A DNA stretch of 64,000 nucleotides from Isoetes taiwanensis (Eukaryota; Streptophyta; Lycopodiopsida; Isoetales; Isoetaceae): contig JAJEKV010000016.1 of assembly GCA_021234155.1 (NCBI GenBank), forward strand, positions 2,716,471-2,780,470. The letters are read 5' to 3'. The position numbers and the translations under genes are program-made. A model generated the notes under the pieces. The model did no database searches and was not told where the DNA came from. It saw only the letters and a program-made list of their open reading frames with translations. Of the stretch, positions 10,513 through 22,105 are shown piece after piece. The number at the start of each line of letters is the position of its first letter. Positions within the stretch are counted from its first letter, which is position 1.

Positions 10513-13502
10513 ACAATTTTGTCAGGAAGAAAGTGTGGAACTACTCCAGTATACGTGAAGAGCAATTTAGAATATCTCAGAAAAAAAAAGCCTCCTCAGA
10601 TATGAGGTATTAGTTTCAGTTTCGAGAGTTGAATTATTATCTTTTTAGTAGTACCCAGCTTATCCATTTACTTTAAGGATAACATATATTTTGTAAGCTG
10701 CATTTTCTTGAGTTTGGAAAGTACTCTACTATGAGAAAGAATCCTAATTTTTTAATTCGGCATTTCTTGCGATTTAGCATTAAAGTAAATCCATGGCTCC
10801 TTTCATGCTAGAGCCTGAAGTTGCTTTACGAAGCATTTATTTATTTATTTTTTCCTTGCAGGCTTGATATTGATCGAACGTTTATCAATGTCTCTTTCAC
10901 CTTCAAGTTTTTAATCGCCATCTAGGTACATCATCTAAAATTTTACATTGCCTTGCCTATCATAGGAGCACACAAATATTGCTATAAGGTAGCATATTAA
11001 TAAACATGTTCCTTTTATCTTACGACCCAGTTAATACATTGTGAATAAATGCCCTTTGTGAGTTGTAGGTTGAGTTAGAGATTGCATTTCAAATGTGAAA
11101 TAAATTCAGGAATTGAATTTTGATCATCTGTATTCCACTTTCAGAGTCGGCACCAAAGGAATGCGTACAAAAGAGCATCTTTGCTCGATAAAATAAGCCA
11201 TGAAGTTATTTAGCGACAAGATAGCAAAGGAAGGAAGGAAGGAAGAAAGGAGGCAGTTTAAAGGAGAATGTGATTGCCGGATCAACATGGTATATGTAGC
11301 AATATTTAGAATCGAGACAACACAATATTGGTTGCAAATGTAATGGAGGAAGAGGAACATCTTTGTATGAATTGGTAAGATAGAGGTGTATCCCAAATCC
11401 GAGAGTTAAGGTGACACCATTACATTCGCAGTAGCAAGTCTTTTATTCGTTTATCTCGATTGAGAGAGACAAAAGCAGAGATAGGCATGAGGGCGGCGGT
11501 TGAGAATTGGTCAAAAGCTTGGTAACCACTTTAAAACAGCGGGCATTGACAATGGTTGTTATCTCACACTTAGCTTTTATATCGTCTCTTATCTAGACCA
11601 ATAAAAAGTTCCCTCTTTAACTCTCTCCATTGAGTTTCTTACTTTGCACCCATAGTCACATCTATATTGCCTTCACATACATAGAGTTATGTTAAGTTGT
11701 TTATTACGATACAAATTGCTTTACTTAAGGATTATTGCAATCCACATGCCCTTACCTTAGCAATGAAATAATGGAAGCCAAATCTTTTGCATTGTGACTC
11801 CTAGCCAATATTCACTATCTTATAACCATACTATTAATGGTGCCAGTACGTTCTTTGGGCATAAGTTAATACGTAAATGCTTTGGGATACAGTGAGAAAA
11901 GCCTATTCTATTCCCTTTTCCTTTTTGTTCTATCCCTAGTATTTCATTTTTCTTATTTTCTTTACTTTTTTGGGTTGCCCTAGGGGGGAGCAAACCCTCG
12001 TTGCTCAATGGGTATGTGCAAAGAGTGAATTTCAGTATGTCAGCGGCATATACCTGGCAGCATCTTTGATATTTTGCTAAAAGGCTGGCTGCTGTAAATT
12101 AACAGAGTCATCCGGCCCCTAAACGGCTATATTACGCACCTCAGTTCTGCCCTCCTTGGCTTAGCCGAGTCGAGGGGTTAGTGAGTTGAATATAAGCCTC
12201 TGTTCTCCGAAGAAGAAGCCGTTGGGCTTAGGTATGAGGATTGACCCATCTTTGGAGCCGCCCTTTGTGCATTAAGTGGGGGAATTTTTGGATGGTCGGA
12301 GAAGTGCCTTCTTCGTGTTTATTTTGACAATGGATCTGTTTTGTCTCATTCGCGAAAGCATTTGGCCAAGGCATCTTAAGGTTGTTCTCATGATCTTTGA
12401 AGCGGGGCCAAGATCATATGCCTTTGTTTTTCTTACACTCTTATATGGCGGAGGTGTGGTTATGGCGTGCGAGAGTCGGAAGCTCAGCGAGTTCTGTTGG
12501 ACAATATTTCAATCATCCCGTTGCAACACATAAAACAGGACATTAGGGCTTCAAGCATCCCGTGTAGCTTCTAGCATGAGGGGCACGGAGGTTCTAAATT
12601 TTCAATTAGCGATGCGGGCATCTTCCGCACACGGATGGAGTACAAATTTGAGGGCAACCATCACTTGAAAAATTTTCTCACCTATACAACAAAGCTTATA
12701 TCCAGTTTATATGATTGTCGGTATGCGGTTTATCACGGCACAAGCCTTTAGCATTCTCATGGTTTATAAAAGGGCACTGTGTCATCTGAATTTCCTTTGA
12801 GCCATTGTGCTAGCAATGGGTCCCACTTCGTCTTGAACTTGCTTCAAATTATTGTAAAACAACCTTCAGCCGTAATCCATCCCTCTATCTCTCTTCTGCT
12901 CCTTTTCTATAATCTATGACTAAACGCTCTTTGCGGGTTTTCTTTGGGTTATTTGCACAATATGGTATAATGCCCCGAAAATTTGGGGCTCTAGTCATCA
13001 GATGTGATCCTGGCTGGTCTCATTTTAATGGCATGTTGTCCTCGAGGTACCGCATCCAATGTTGTAAGCACCCCACACGCCTCGATTTTTCTATTCGCGA
13101 AGCTTCATGTTTTCATTTTGAAAAGCTTCTCATGATAATTATTTTTTTGGGCTTTGAAGTTTGCTAATGCTTGCCAAGCAAGATTTGAATACCAAGATTA
13201 GCGACCAATATAGGGATAGTCGATATTTGCCCCGATGGGGCTTTTTTTCAAAATTCAAGGTAAGCAACCCTCTATTGAGGTCCGGAACAACAGCTCAATT
13301 CCAGGGGGCATGATCACGGTAATCATTTATTAATCAATTGCTATGCCTTTTTTCGTGGTATGGACCTTGCGGCAGCATATAGGCAAGCTTTGCACATAGC
13401 ATGTAATGTCCTTTCACTTCTTAAGAATGAGCTAGACATCATGAGATCAAGCTCCAAGTTTGCCTTTTCTTTCTCTTCGATTGGTATGAAGAACATTTCC
13501 TT
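10513..13502. other. Unassigned stretch with a GGAA-rich run
   Basis: About 3 kb without a recognisable gene. A short GGAA/GAAA purine run lies at about 11224-11252. The region is AT-rich with scattered short open frames of no known domain (for example 12276-12533). Confidence 0.5.
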
Positions 13503-13728
13503 TATACAAAAGCAACCGGACATACCTTATCCATAACAACAATGATGACAACAACTAGGAAAAGATTTTGGTTATTGAGAGATGAGCGATGCACCACTAG
13601 GGGCACCAATTCCTAGGATGCCAAATATTTACGGACAATAGTATGATTGACACAGGATGAACAATCTACTACCAAGTACTTGAAGCATTTGATTATTGCT
13701 TCAAGTACTTCAAAGGCAAATTTTAGCT
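13503..13728. repeat. Hairpin-bearing direct repeat, copy 1
   Basis: About 225 bp, highly similar to 20781-20992 (shared blocks 'gacataccttatccataaca', 'gatgccaaatatttacggac' and 'gatgaacaatctactaccaa'). It contains a perfect 14-bp stem, AAGTACTTGAAGCA at 13674-13687 and TGCTTCAAGTACTT at 13697-13710, with a 9-nt loop. It does not have TG...CA ends, so an LTR is unlikely. A MITE-like or satellite-derived unit fits better. Confidence 0.8.
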
Positions 13729-14447
13729 AATGGAGCTCTAATCATTGAGTCATATCCTTAAGTTCAAGTAGATTTTTTCCAGCCTGTCAGATCAATAAAA
13801 CATCGTGATGGCTCATACTTCTCTGGGTTTTTGCAAGATTCTAAAGAAATAAAAATAAAAAAAATAGTTGCTCTCTTGCTCCCGATTTTCTAGCTGGTTA
13901 TTTGTCTCCATTGTTCTTAGTCATTATTTCAGCTCGTGTTGAATATTGTATAATAGAACATTTGGTTGCAATTTTTGGTCATAAATAATAAAATGTGTCA
14001 CATTTGTGTATCATTGAGGTTATAAATGTCATACACTCTCTCCGAGATAACATTGGATCAATGGTTGGAATGTTTATAGTTTGTCTACAAATGAAATACC
14101 AACCACATAAATAATCTTTTTGGACTTGGCGAATAAAAATCCAATTCTTGGGTGCTCTCTTTGTGTCAATGAGAGAATTTGTCACTAGGATTTATGTCCG
14201 GTCAGCGGAAAAACAATTGAGGCAATCTAAAGAAAATATATGAACATACTAGAAAACTAGGCCTAAATCTTTGGGACTTTTGGAGGTCTTTTGCTGCGTC
14301 TAATATTATCTTTGCAATGCATTCTTAACCAAAGTTGTCTTTGTATTTGCAAAATGTTGTTCATTGCTCACATGGGGCTATTTTGTTGTCAAAATAATAG
14401 AGCCTAACAATGTAATGTATTGTCATCCTTATGTATACAACAATTGC
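13729..14447. other. Unassigned AT-rich stretch
   Basis: No gene or repeat recognised between the hairpin-bearing repeat and the long hairpin at 14448. Confidence 0.5.
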
Positions 14448-14487
14448 GTTTTTGTTGCAATTTTGGCGTCAAAATTGCAACAAAAAC
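14448..14487. repeat. Perfect 18-bp hairpin with 4-nt loop
   Basis: The left arm GTTTTTGTTGCAATTTTG (14448-14465), loop GCGT and the complementary right arm (14470-14487) form a tight cruciform-capable palindrome. The pairing continues imperfectly to TTG / CAA outside. No poly-T tail or gene end marks it as a terminator. Confidence 0.75.
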
Positions 14488-14656
14488 ACAATTTATGTAA
14501 TGTGAAGTTTTAGTTAGGGCTACTTCTGGTTGCTCCACCTATGTCGATGACGTCCTGCTCCGGCTATGGCACCTCCAGTTTGCAATGCTGCCCGCACCAG
14601 CTACTGATTTGCGATGGCGCCCTGCCATGGGCTTGCAATAAGCGCCCCAATTCAAA

Positions 14657-15012
14657 TCCTCTACTCTTTCGAGATAATACAATGCTCATCATGGCTCCAC
14701 AATGCATACGTGCAAATATCCTGCAGCGTGCATGTGCGTATATCACTCCATATACAATATATGGTCTCCTATACTGACTCAATAGTGGTGAGTGTGGTGA
14801 GTGGTGAGTGGTGACAAAGTCGCGGTGAGTGGTGGCGAGTGTGGTGATGAGTGTGGAGTGGTGACAAGTGTGGTGAGTGGCGGCAGGTGTGGTGATGAGT
14901 GTGGTGAGTGGTGACAAGTGTGGTGAGTGGCGGCGAGTGTGGTGATGAGTGTGGTGAGTGGTGACAAGTGTGGTGAGTGGTGGCCAGAATGTGGTGAGTG
15001 GTGACCACCCCA
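14657..15012 (-). repeat. Left (3') LTR copy of gag-only element
   Basis: It shares 'ataatacaatgctcatcatg', 'acaatgcatacgtgcaaata', 'tatatcactccatatacaat' and the GGTGAGTG-type array with 18692-18992, and ends GTGACCACCCCA like the right copy. The outer boundary is uncertain. Confidence 0.75.
14786..15008. repeat. TGGTGAGTG-type minisatellite within LTR (left copy)
   Basis: A degenerate array of GTGGTGAGTG, GGTGACAAG, GGTGGCGAG and GTGATGAG blocks. The strand is almost free of C. On the opposite strand it translates in all three frames as His/Thr/Ser-rich repeats, which produces spurious long open frames (14564-15109 and overlaps). Confidence 0.9.
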
Positions 15013-15481
15013 GCGATGGCGACCACCACAAAATGTGCCACTCATTTGCGGAGAACCCACAACAAAATATACTAATATGGTCCTTGGGACATGTCCCCAA
15101 ATGACACATTTACACCCTTCTCAAATCCAAATGACTAATACAAACAAAGCTGGTCCAAAATGGCGGTGGCGAAGCAGGCCCACAACAACTATGGCAAACT
15201 TTGAAAGCTGATATCTTGAGTTCCAGAACTCCGTTTGACCTGCACCATAGCTCGTTGGATTCGTATCGTCGAAAAATATCTTTTGATATAGGATAGATTG
15301 TGTATTATGGAACTGTTACCATCTGTTTTTACAGAAAAATGACCTGCTGTAACCCAAAAGTTCTCCACAAATTCTCTGTAATTGGAGCTATGCCAAATCT
15401 GAATCCCTTAGAATAGCACTTCTCTAGGCCTGAGGTCTTCTCCATTTCTGGGATTAAGCAACAATTCCCCTTCTGGAATTA

Positions 15482-16587
15482 TCAACCAACTCCAACCCTA
15501 TTAAGTAAGCATCTTCTAAATAGGAGAATTCTGGCAACATGTAATAACTGCAAAAAGTGTGGCCAAAGAACAAGCCACAGTCCAACAACCTGCTCAAATA
15601 TTACTGCAGTAGCATACCAATGTGGCAAATCTGATGTAATATAACAGAACTTGCTAAAATGACATATTCCAACTAACTTGTTAGTCTCAAATGGTGCAAA
15701 TAAACCTTTAGGAGCCTCTTTGGCTGCTGCACATTGAGATAAAGTGCTGATCATGTCCAATTTCCCATCCTTTATCACATAGTCATGCTCAAATTTACTC
15801 ACCTCTTCCATACTTCCATGCTCAAACATGCAAGGAAATAGTTGTCCTTGATTCTCATACTTCTTCGGACTGCTACAGTGCTGAAACACAGGTCTGAACC
15901 ATTCTAGGTACACTTCATTCATCAAAGCATCAAAAATTTGCAATTCTAGCTCATGGTTTAGTGCCAAACCATCAAAGCAAGTAAATTTCTCCATTTGAGG
16001 TACGTAAAGTTCTTGCTCAACTGGTATACATGTCTCAAATCTGAAAGTCTCATAAAGAGGACTGTTATCATGACTGTCGCCAAATTCAAGAGCACGTAGC
16101 ACATCTTTAGAGTGCTCAAATGCTGAAATATCAATGCTTTCCACTCTACCTCATATAATAATGGTTCATCATCATCCAAAAATGTTTCATATGTGTGAAA
16201 AGTCTCAAACTCAGGGCTGCTCAAGCATCTATCACTTTCTTTCTCATGACAATGCTCAAATTTATCATTTTCACATAAAAGGACATGCTCATACTCTTCA
16301 ACCATGTGAGATGTGATTAGATTTACCTGATTTCTGTTTGTCCCATCCATGCTTGATTTCAGAGGATGATCTATATTCACTCCGCTGCCCATATCTATGT
16401 TTGCTCCTTTGACTAAATACCCGTTCATACTCACATCACAAAGAAATAGCCCTGGATCCTTGGATTGCCGGGGTGGTGGCTCTATTCTACTCTTATTGGT
16501 ATCATTTGAGATGATTTGTTGGACTGAAAGTTCTGATTTTGTTCTTCCCCCTATGTCTTGCAACAATTTGGGAGAATAATGCATCAA
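15482..16587 (-). pseudogene. Unrecognised protein downstream of gag in the LTR element
   Basis: Two overlapping minus frames (16587-15958 and 16144-15482) join through one frameshift near 16140 into a product of about 350 residues. It is acidic and rich in Glu, Phe and His, with repeated phrases such as 'FEHD', 'FEHS' and 'EHC'. There is no zinc knuckle, DDE, RT or protease motif. Its position between gag and the 3' LTR is where pol would normally be. It may be an element-specific extra protein or an escaped host sequence. I do not recognise the family. Confidence 0.5.
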
Positions 16588-16858
16588 TTGCTCAAAGAGT
16601 AAGTGTAACTTTAGTGTCCAAAACTTGGCTGATCCACATCATCTTCATTTTGAATTTCCTCATCCACCATAGGAGGCATCACTATGGGCTGATTTTCTTC
16701 TAGACTGAAACTGTTACGTAGCAACCTTGATTGAATTGCACCTTCTTAGGTGCTGATACATGTCCTTCAAAACCTTTGGAAAGAGGTCTTAGTCTTCTCA
16801 CTTAATTGGCACTACTCTTGGTTCTTGCACCACCTTTTGTGATCTTATAAATTTGCAT

Positions 16859-18380
16859 TTACTTCTCAATCTCTTCTTCTTCTTTGAAATGGGTCCCTTT
16901 GTCTACCTCAACAAATCCACAATTTACTACTGATTTTGCCTTCTCTTGTTTCTTAAGCTCCTCAATAAGAGCCTTAACTTGAGGATTATCAATGTACTTT
17001 GCATTTTGAATGCGAACATCATTATTAGGAAGAGGTACTGCTTCAAACACTTGCTGCCTTGGTGGATACTTGTTGGTTGCCCATTCCGGTTTCCCATGAA
17101 TTTTCCAACAAGTACTCTCATCATGCTTGAATTTATCACATAACTTGCAATACAAAGGAGCCTTACTTGGATACCATCCCTATTGTGGCTGCACCATTTG
17201 TGTGGAACTCATTGGAACTTGTTGAGCAATTGAAGCTTGTGGCATCATTGGAACTTGTGGTATGATAGGTACTGCTTGCATTGGTTGAATAGGAATAGGT
17301 GGTGCTTGTTGCATAACAGCAAATACCGGATTGGCCCTCCCAAAGAATCTCTTCTCCCTACACTCTTGATCATTATGGCCCTTTATTTGGCATCTTGAGC
17401 AGAATTTCAGCAATCTACATGTAGTATCAGAATGTCCAATAGACCCACAATACTCACAAGTAATAAATTGCACCTCCCTTGGCTTCTCACCAATTGTAAG
17501 CTTAGATATCTTGGCTGCAATATGCTCATGTTTTATGCTTTCTGGAGCAACAACTTCATGAATATATCCCAACTTATCTTCAGCCTTGAGGCATATTTTT
17601 GTGCCTCTAGTAATGTTGTAGGCTATTTGGCCTTCACCTTATGAGCAATAGCTCGTTTCAGCCCCTTTACATACCATTGAACATCCATTTCATCATTCCT
17701 TGCAATCTTCCAATGAACCACGGCTTTGAGAACTGCAATGTACCTCTAATTATACTCTCTAATTGATTCATCTTCCTTTTGTGTGAAATTGGTCCACCTT
17801 TCCATAGTCTTATCCTTACCATGGACTTCTTCATAATTTGCAATGAATGCTTCTTTTAATTCCCCGATATGTCATGGTATCCGGTGGGTTTGTGCCCATT
17901 CCTCCACCTGAATCTTGCAAAGAACTATGAAACCAAAGCAAATAATCACCCGGTAGGTAACTTACATTCTTGGCAATACCTCTCAAACTTCACAATATGC
18001 TTCAAAGGATCCCGATCTACGAGATTATCAAACTTGGGAATCCCCATTGTCTGAAAACCCCATACCATAGGTGGTAATACAGCCATCTCTGCCTCTTCTT
18101 GGGTTTCTTGAAATTGGAAAAACGAAATTGAATCTCCCTTCAATTTGAAAAACGAAATTGGATTACCTTCTAGATCGGTAAATGGAATCAAAACCTCTTG
18201 GATATGAGAATTAGACCCCAGATCTGCTCCCAAATCTGAAAACGAAATTGAATCTTGATGCAATTTTGAGCCCAAAGATTGACTCACCGGTCCCCTTCTT
18301 GTTACGATAGAGCTTGGTGGGATATCCTTCTTACTTCCCTTGGGCATAAAACTATGCTCCCTTGTCAAATTTTGCTCCAC
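16859..18380 (-). pseudogene. gag: gag polyprotein of LTR element, frameshifted
   Basis: The N-terminal frame (18380-17946) begins after the candidate primer site and ends with a capsid-like stretch 'GIPKFDNLVDRDPLKHIVKF'. A second frame (about 17940-17640) continues the capsid with 'WTNFTQKEDESIREYN'. The third segment (17572-17180) has two CCHC zinc knuckles, CEYCGSIGHSDTTC and CSRCQIKGHNDQEC. After an in-frame TAG there is a third knuckle, CKLCDKFKHDESTC (about 17150-17110). Three consecutive CX2CX4HX4C knuckles identify a nucleocapsid. At least one frameshift and two stops make it non-functional. A Pro/Met/Gln-rich linker separates knuckles 2 and 3. Confidence 0.8.
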
Positions 18381-18520
18381 AAATCAATTCGGCAAAATCC
18401 CCTTCACACAAGAAATTGCTCCTTTCACAATGGTGTGGTTCTTTACTGGCGATCACCAATACCAATGGTAACAACTCCTTTTCAATGGAAATTCTTGCCA
18501 ATCAATGGTCTATCGAGCCA

Positions 18521-18532
18521 CCGTAGTCGCCA
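18521..18532 (-). other. Candidate primer-binding site of gag-only element
   Basis: The minus strand reads TGGCGACTACGG, starting TGG (pairs with a tRNA CCA end), 3 nt from the LTR end CTAACA. The position and TGG start are as expected. The tRNA is not identified. Confidence 0.45.
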
Positions 18533-18535
18533 AAT

Positions 18536-18992
18536 TGTTAGAGCCTAGACTCTAACCTTGCAAGAAGGATGAAAAACCCAACAATCCAAGCTCAATCTAT
18601 CCCGAATAAGGCAATGCACAGCTGAAGAATCATCATCTCCATAGCTAGATCAAGCAAAAATCCTCTCTCCAATACACCCGTCTCCTGTTTCTCCTCTACC
18701 TTTCGGATAATACAATGCTCATCATGGCTCTACAATGCATACGTGCAAATATCCTACACGCGTGCATGTGCGTATATCACTCCATATACAATATACGGTC
18801 TCCTATACGAGCTCAATAGTGGTGAGTGTGGTGAGTGGTGAGTGGTGACAAGTCGCGGTGAGTGGTGGCGAGTGTGGTGATGAGTGTGGTGGTGGTGACA
18901 AGTGTGGTGAGTGGTGGCGTGTGGTGATGAGTGTGGTGAGTGGTGACAAGTGTGGTGAGTGGTGGCGAATGTGGTGAGTGGTGACCACCCCA
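18536..18992 (-). repeat. Right (5') LTR of gag-only element
   Basis: It starts TGTTAGAGCC on the plus strand and ends CACCCCA; 18692-18992 matches the left copy. It includes a shorter version of the TGGTGAGTG array (18822-18985). The part from 18536 to 18691 has no counterpart at the left copy, so that copy is probably truncated or recombined. Confidence 0.6.
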
Positions 18993-20780
18993 ACACTTGC
19001 AGAACATGCTTGTTAGCTTTTCTTTGTCAAAGATCTATTCCTAAAGCCTTTACTCTTGCAGGATCTATTCTTAATTGTAGATCTATTTTTTGTAGTCTTT
19101 AGCTTTTTTTTTTCTCATGAGATCCGTTCTGAAGCTTTTGTTCTTGAAGATAATAAACTTTAGCTCCTAAAGAAATAGAAAAGGTAGTCTCCAAAATATT
19201 TGGAAATCTCTCCGGAAGTCACAGTTTGGGAACATCTTCATCAATCTTTGTGACAAAAAATATGATAACAGAGAAAATATTGGAGTCCAACGTTTACGGA
19301 ATAATGGATTGCTTTTCGATTTTTGTTAAAAATTTAAGGATGTTTTTGCAATTTATTTCTAATCACTATTAATCTTCTTTGCCAACTTGTCATTGTATCA
19401 ATACATGCTATTTCCAATGGAGAAAAGTCTAGCAATGCTTGCATTGCATACAAAAATAAAATCGAGCAAGCATGCATAAAATCGAGCGTGCATGTCCAAC
19501 ATAGTAATGCCGAATAGTTTTACGAGATGTATATGAAAACATTAGGTCACAGTGACCATAATTCATTTGCATTTGATCTTGCCATCTTTCATGTATTAGG
19601 TAATTCATGTGTGGCCCCCTTCGCCCCCATAAAATTTGAGGCTTCTGCTCTAAACGCGGTTTACTACCTTGACCTTGTCCTTTGATTTTTTAGTGCAGCC
19701 CAATCACGGTTTGCATTGCCCGGTTGAACTACGGTTACGCTAAAATGTCGAAAGAGGTCAAATCTTCTTTCATTTCATAGCAACAAATGATTGTCGATTT
19801 CCTAAATCCTGTTTGTTCTTTTACCCCTAGTGAAATCCGTGGCTATGGAAGACCTGTTCATTCCTATTTCGTCTCAACCTAACATTAATCGAGGTGTCAG
19901 TTTTCAAGGCTGTGATGCAAGCTATTTATATCCTGTGTATTATTGTGTTGCTCGTTGTTGTTCGTATTCATTCCTTTTTAAGTTTGCAGCTTTGAATATA
20001 GCCTCTTCAGATACATGAAATGATAAATGATTTGACATCTTGCAATAGATTGCATCAATACAAATCTTCTTTTACTACCATATTTGAGGTTATTGAAGAT
20101 GATGCTCGGGCATTAGAACTTACGAAAAATATTAAATATATCTTGATAGCTAGGGGTATAGAGACACTATATAGTATATGGATGCAATAGATTATTGGAG
20201 CAATTAGACAACAAAGAGCCATTTTGTTTAGCAAAATTCACTTGATTCATCTTCCTTAATTACAACGACATGTTTGCTATGTCTCTTGATACATTATTTG
20301 CGGATACAACAACGCCAAAAAATACAGTGTAATAATGCCAAAAATCTGAGACATCATGAATTAAGAAACCACTTATTTTTCTAGTGTTTGCAATAAATTA
20401 GACGTTTGCCATCAACATTGCCCATAAATATAATGCATCATTAACAAGCCCAAAGTGAACATATGTAAAAATGCAAAACAGGTTGATCAGATCTGGCTCA
20501 TATTGAATTGAGACTTATTGATTTATTATAAAGTCCTTGCTCATTGTGGTGATTGCAATATCCCTTAGTCTTGTGGATGATGATTAATTCGTTTTGTCTA
20601 CATAGCATCTATGTAGATCACGATAGCATATATGTACATGTGATGATGTATAGAGGATTTGTGTGACATTTCGACATCATAGAAAAATAAGTATAATTTT
20701 TATTACAATATCATGGGCTCAATTAGCAATTGTGAAATATTAGCAACACCCAGCACAGAGAGTACCACGGGCTTCCATAG
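18993..20780. other. Unassigned AT-rich stretch
   Basis: No gene recognised. Small open frames such as 19830-20018 show no domain. Confidence 0.5.
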
Positions 20781-20992
20781 ATACACAAAAGCAACCAGGA
20801 CATACCTTATCCATAACAACAATGATGACAACGGGAGGAAAGATTTTGGTTATTGAGAGATGGCGATGGGCACCAATTTCTAGGATGCCAAATATTTACG
20901 GACAATAGTATGATTGACACGGATGAACAATCTACTACCAAGTACTTGAAGCATTTGATTATTGCTTCAAGTACTTCAAAGACAAATTTTAG
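20781..20992. repeat. Hairpin-bearing direct repeat, copy 2
   Basis: Partner of 13503-13728 with the same order of shared blocks. The 14-bp stem is preserved perfectly (20940-20953 with 20963-20976), as is the 9-nt loop. The two copies flank the gag-only element about 7.3 kb apart in the same orientation. Confidence 0.8.
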
Positions 20993-21335
20993 ATATAGTT
21001 AATGCCATTTCCAGCTGCCGGAAAACAAGAACTACATGCATGCCACAAAAGTTTAAACTTCATCTTATGCCAAAAGTTTCAAGCTGGCTTGGTACTCTTT
21101 TAAGCGCTACCTTTTTTTAGCTCCATCCATCCATCCATCACGGGCGAGAGTTGATTGGCTTTGAGGTATAGCTTTCCTTGTGGTCTTCTGGATCCTATAC
21201 CAGCTATATTATATTTACCCTCATCCATGTGGGTTTGTGGCATATTCCAAGTATATGTCGATATATGCTCGAAAACATGACTTAAGCCATTTCACTCTCG
21301 AGTCACGGAGGGCAACCCTCCGTGCGCAGCACCTT

Positions 21336-22105
21336 GTTTCCTTTTCCTTTTTTTTCCTCGTCTTTCTCACATGTTTCCTTGTTTTCCCATCCCTTTCCTT
21401 CCCCCTATTCCCTGTTCCCGATAACCTTTTTCCCTTCCCTTTTGCTCTTTTCTCCACCTTTACCCTCTTCTCTTTTTTCTTTGCCCTTTTCCCTTCCCCT
21501 TTCTCTTTTTTTATGCCTTCTCTTTTCCCCACCCTTTTTCCATGTCTTCCCTTTTTCTCAAGCTTTTACTTCGCGCTTTTCCATGCCTATTTTCCCTTCT
21601 CTTTTCCTCCATTTCCCACTCTTTTCCTCCCTTTTTTGTGTGCCCTTTTCCCTTCCATTTTTTTTTCTCCCTCTCGTTTTCCATGCCTTTTTTACCTTCC
21701 CTTTTTCCATCTCCTCGTCCTTTCCCTCTTTCCCTTTTCCATGTTCCTTTTTCTCCTCCCCTTTTCCATTTTTCCTCATTTTCTTTTTTCCCGTGCCTCT
21801 CTCTCTTTCCCCCCCTTTTCCATTCTTTTTCTTTTCTATTTCCCTTTTCCCATGTCCTTTTTTCCCACCCTTTTCTTCTTTCTATTTTTCTAAGTGCTTC
21901 CTTTTCCTCCTTTTCCCACTCTTTCCCTCTTCCGAATTACAATTTTCCCTTCCTTGACCCTTCCTTTTTCTTTTCTCTTTTCCTTTTCCTCATGTCCTTT
22001 TTCCCTTTCCCTCCCTCCATCACTCCCCTGCTTCCCTTTCCCTTTCCCTTTTTCCCGTTTCCTTTTTCTTGATGGATTTTTTTTTTCCGTTTTCCTCCTT
22101 TGCCG
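21336..22105. repeat. Long polypyrimidine tract (about 770 bp)
   Basis: The plus strand is almost entirely T and C in TTTTCCC-type runs, broken mainly by recurring CCATG and short TCTT words. Both strands remain open in several frames because stops are rare in such sequence. The Phe/Ser/Pro-rich (plus) and Lys/Gly/Glu-rich (minus) frames are compositional artefacts. Such purine/pyrimidine asymmetry can form triplex DNA. Confidence 0.9.

Larger units (their letters stand above)
14657..18992 (-). mobile_element. Gag-only LTR retrotransposon (TR-GAG-like)
   Basis: Long direct repeats at about 14657-15012 and 18692-18992 flank a minus-strand interior with a decayed gag (18380-16859) and a second, unrecognised frame (16587-15482). 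No protease, RT, RNase H or integrase was found in the 3.5 kb between them. This matches the known class of non-autonomous LTR elements that keep only a GAG gene. A candidate primer site starting TGG lies at 18521-18532, 3 nt inside the TG at 18536, which suggests that the full right LTR runs from 18536. The left repeat looks truncated at its outer end, and no clear polypurine tract or target duplication was found. Confidence 0.7.

Noticed and set aside
14448-14487. Intrinsic terminator
   Set aside because: Such terminators are bacterial; there is no gene ending here and no following T-run.
14564-15109. 181-aa minus-strand frame, His/Thr/Ser-rich, and overlapping frames (also 18754-19007)
   Set aside because: Translation of the TGGTGAGTG minisatellite in the LTR; every frame gives the same kind of repeat.
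13503-20992. The paired 0.22-kb repeats as LTRs of one large element
   Set aside because: No TG...CA ends, primer site or polypurine tract next to them; kept only as a repeat pair.
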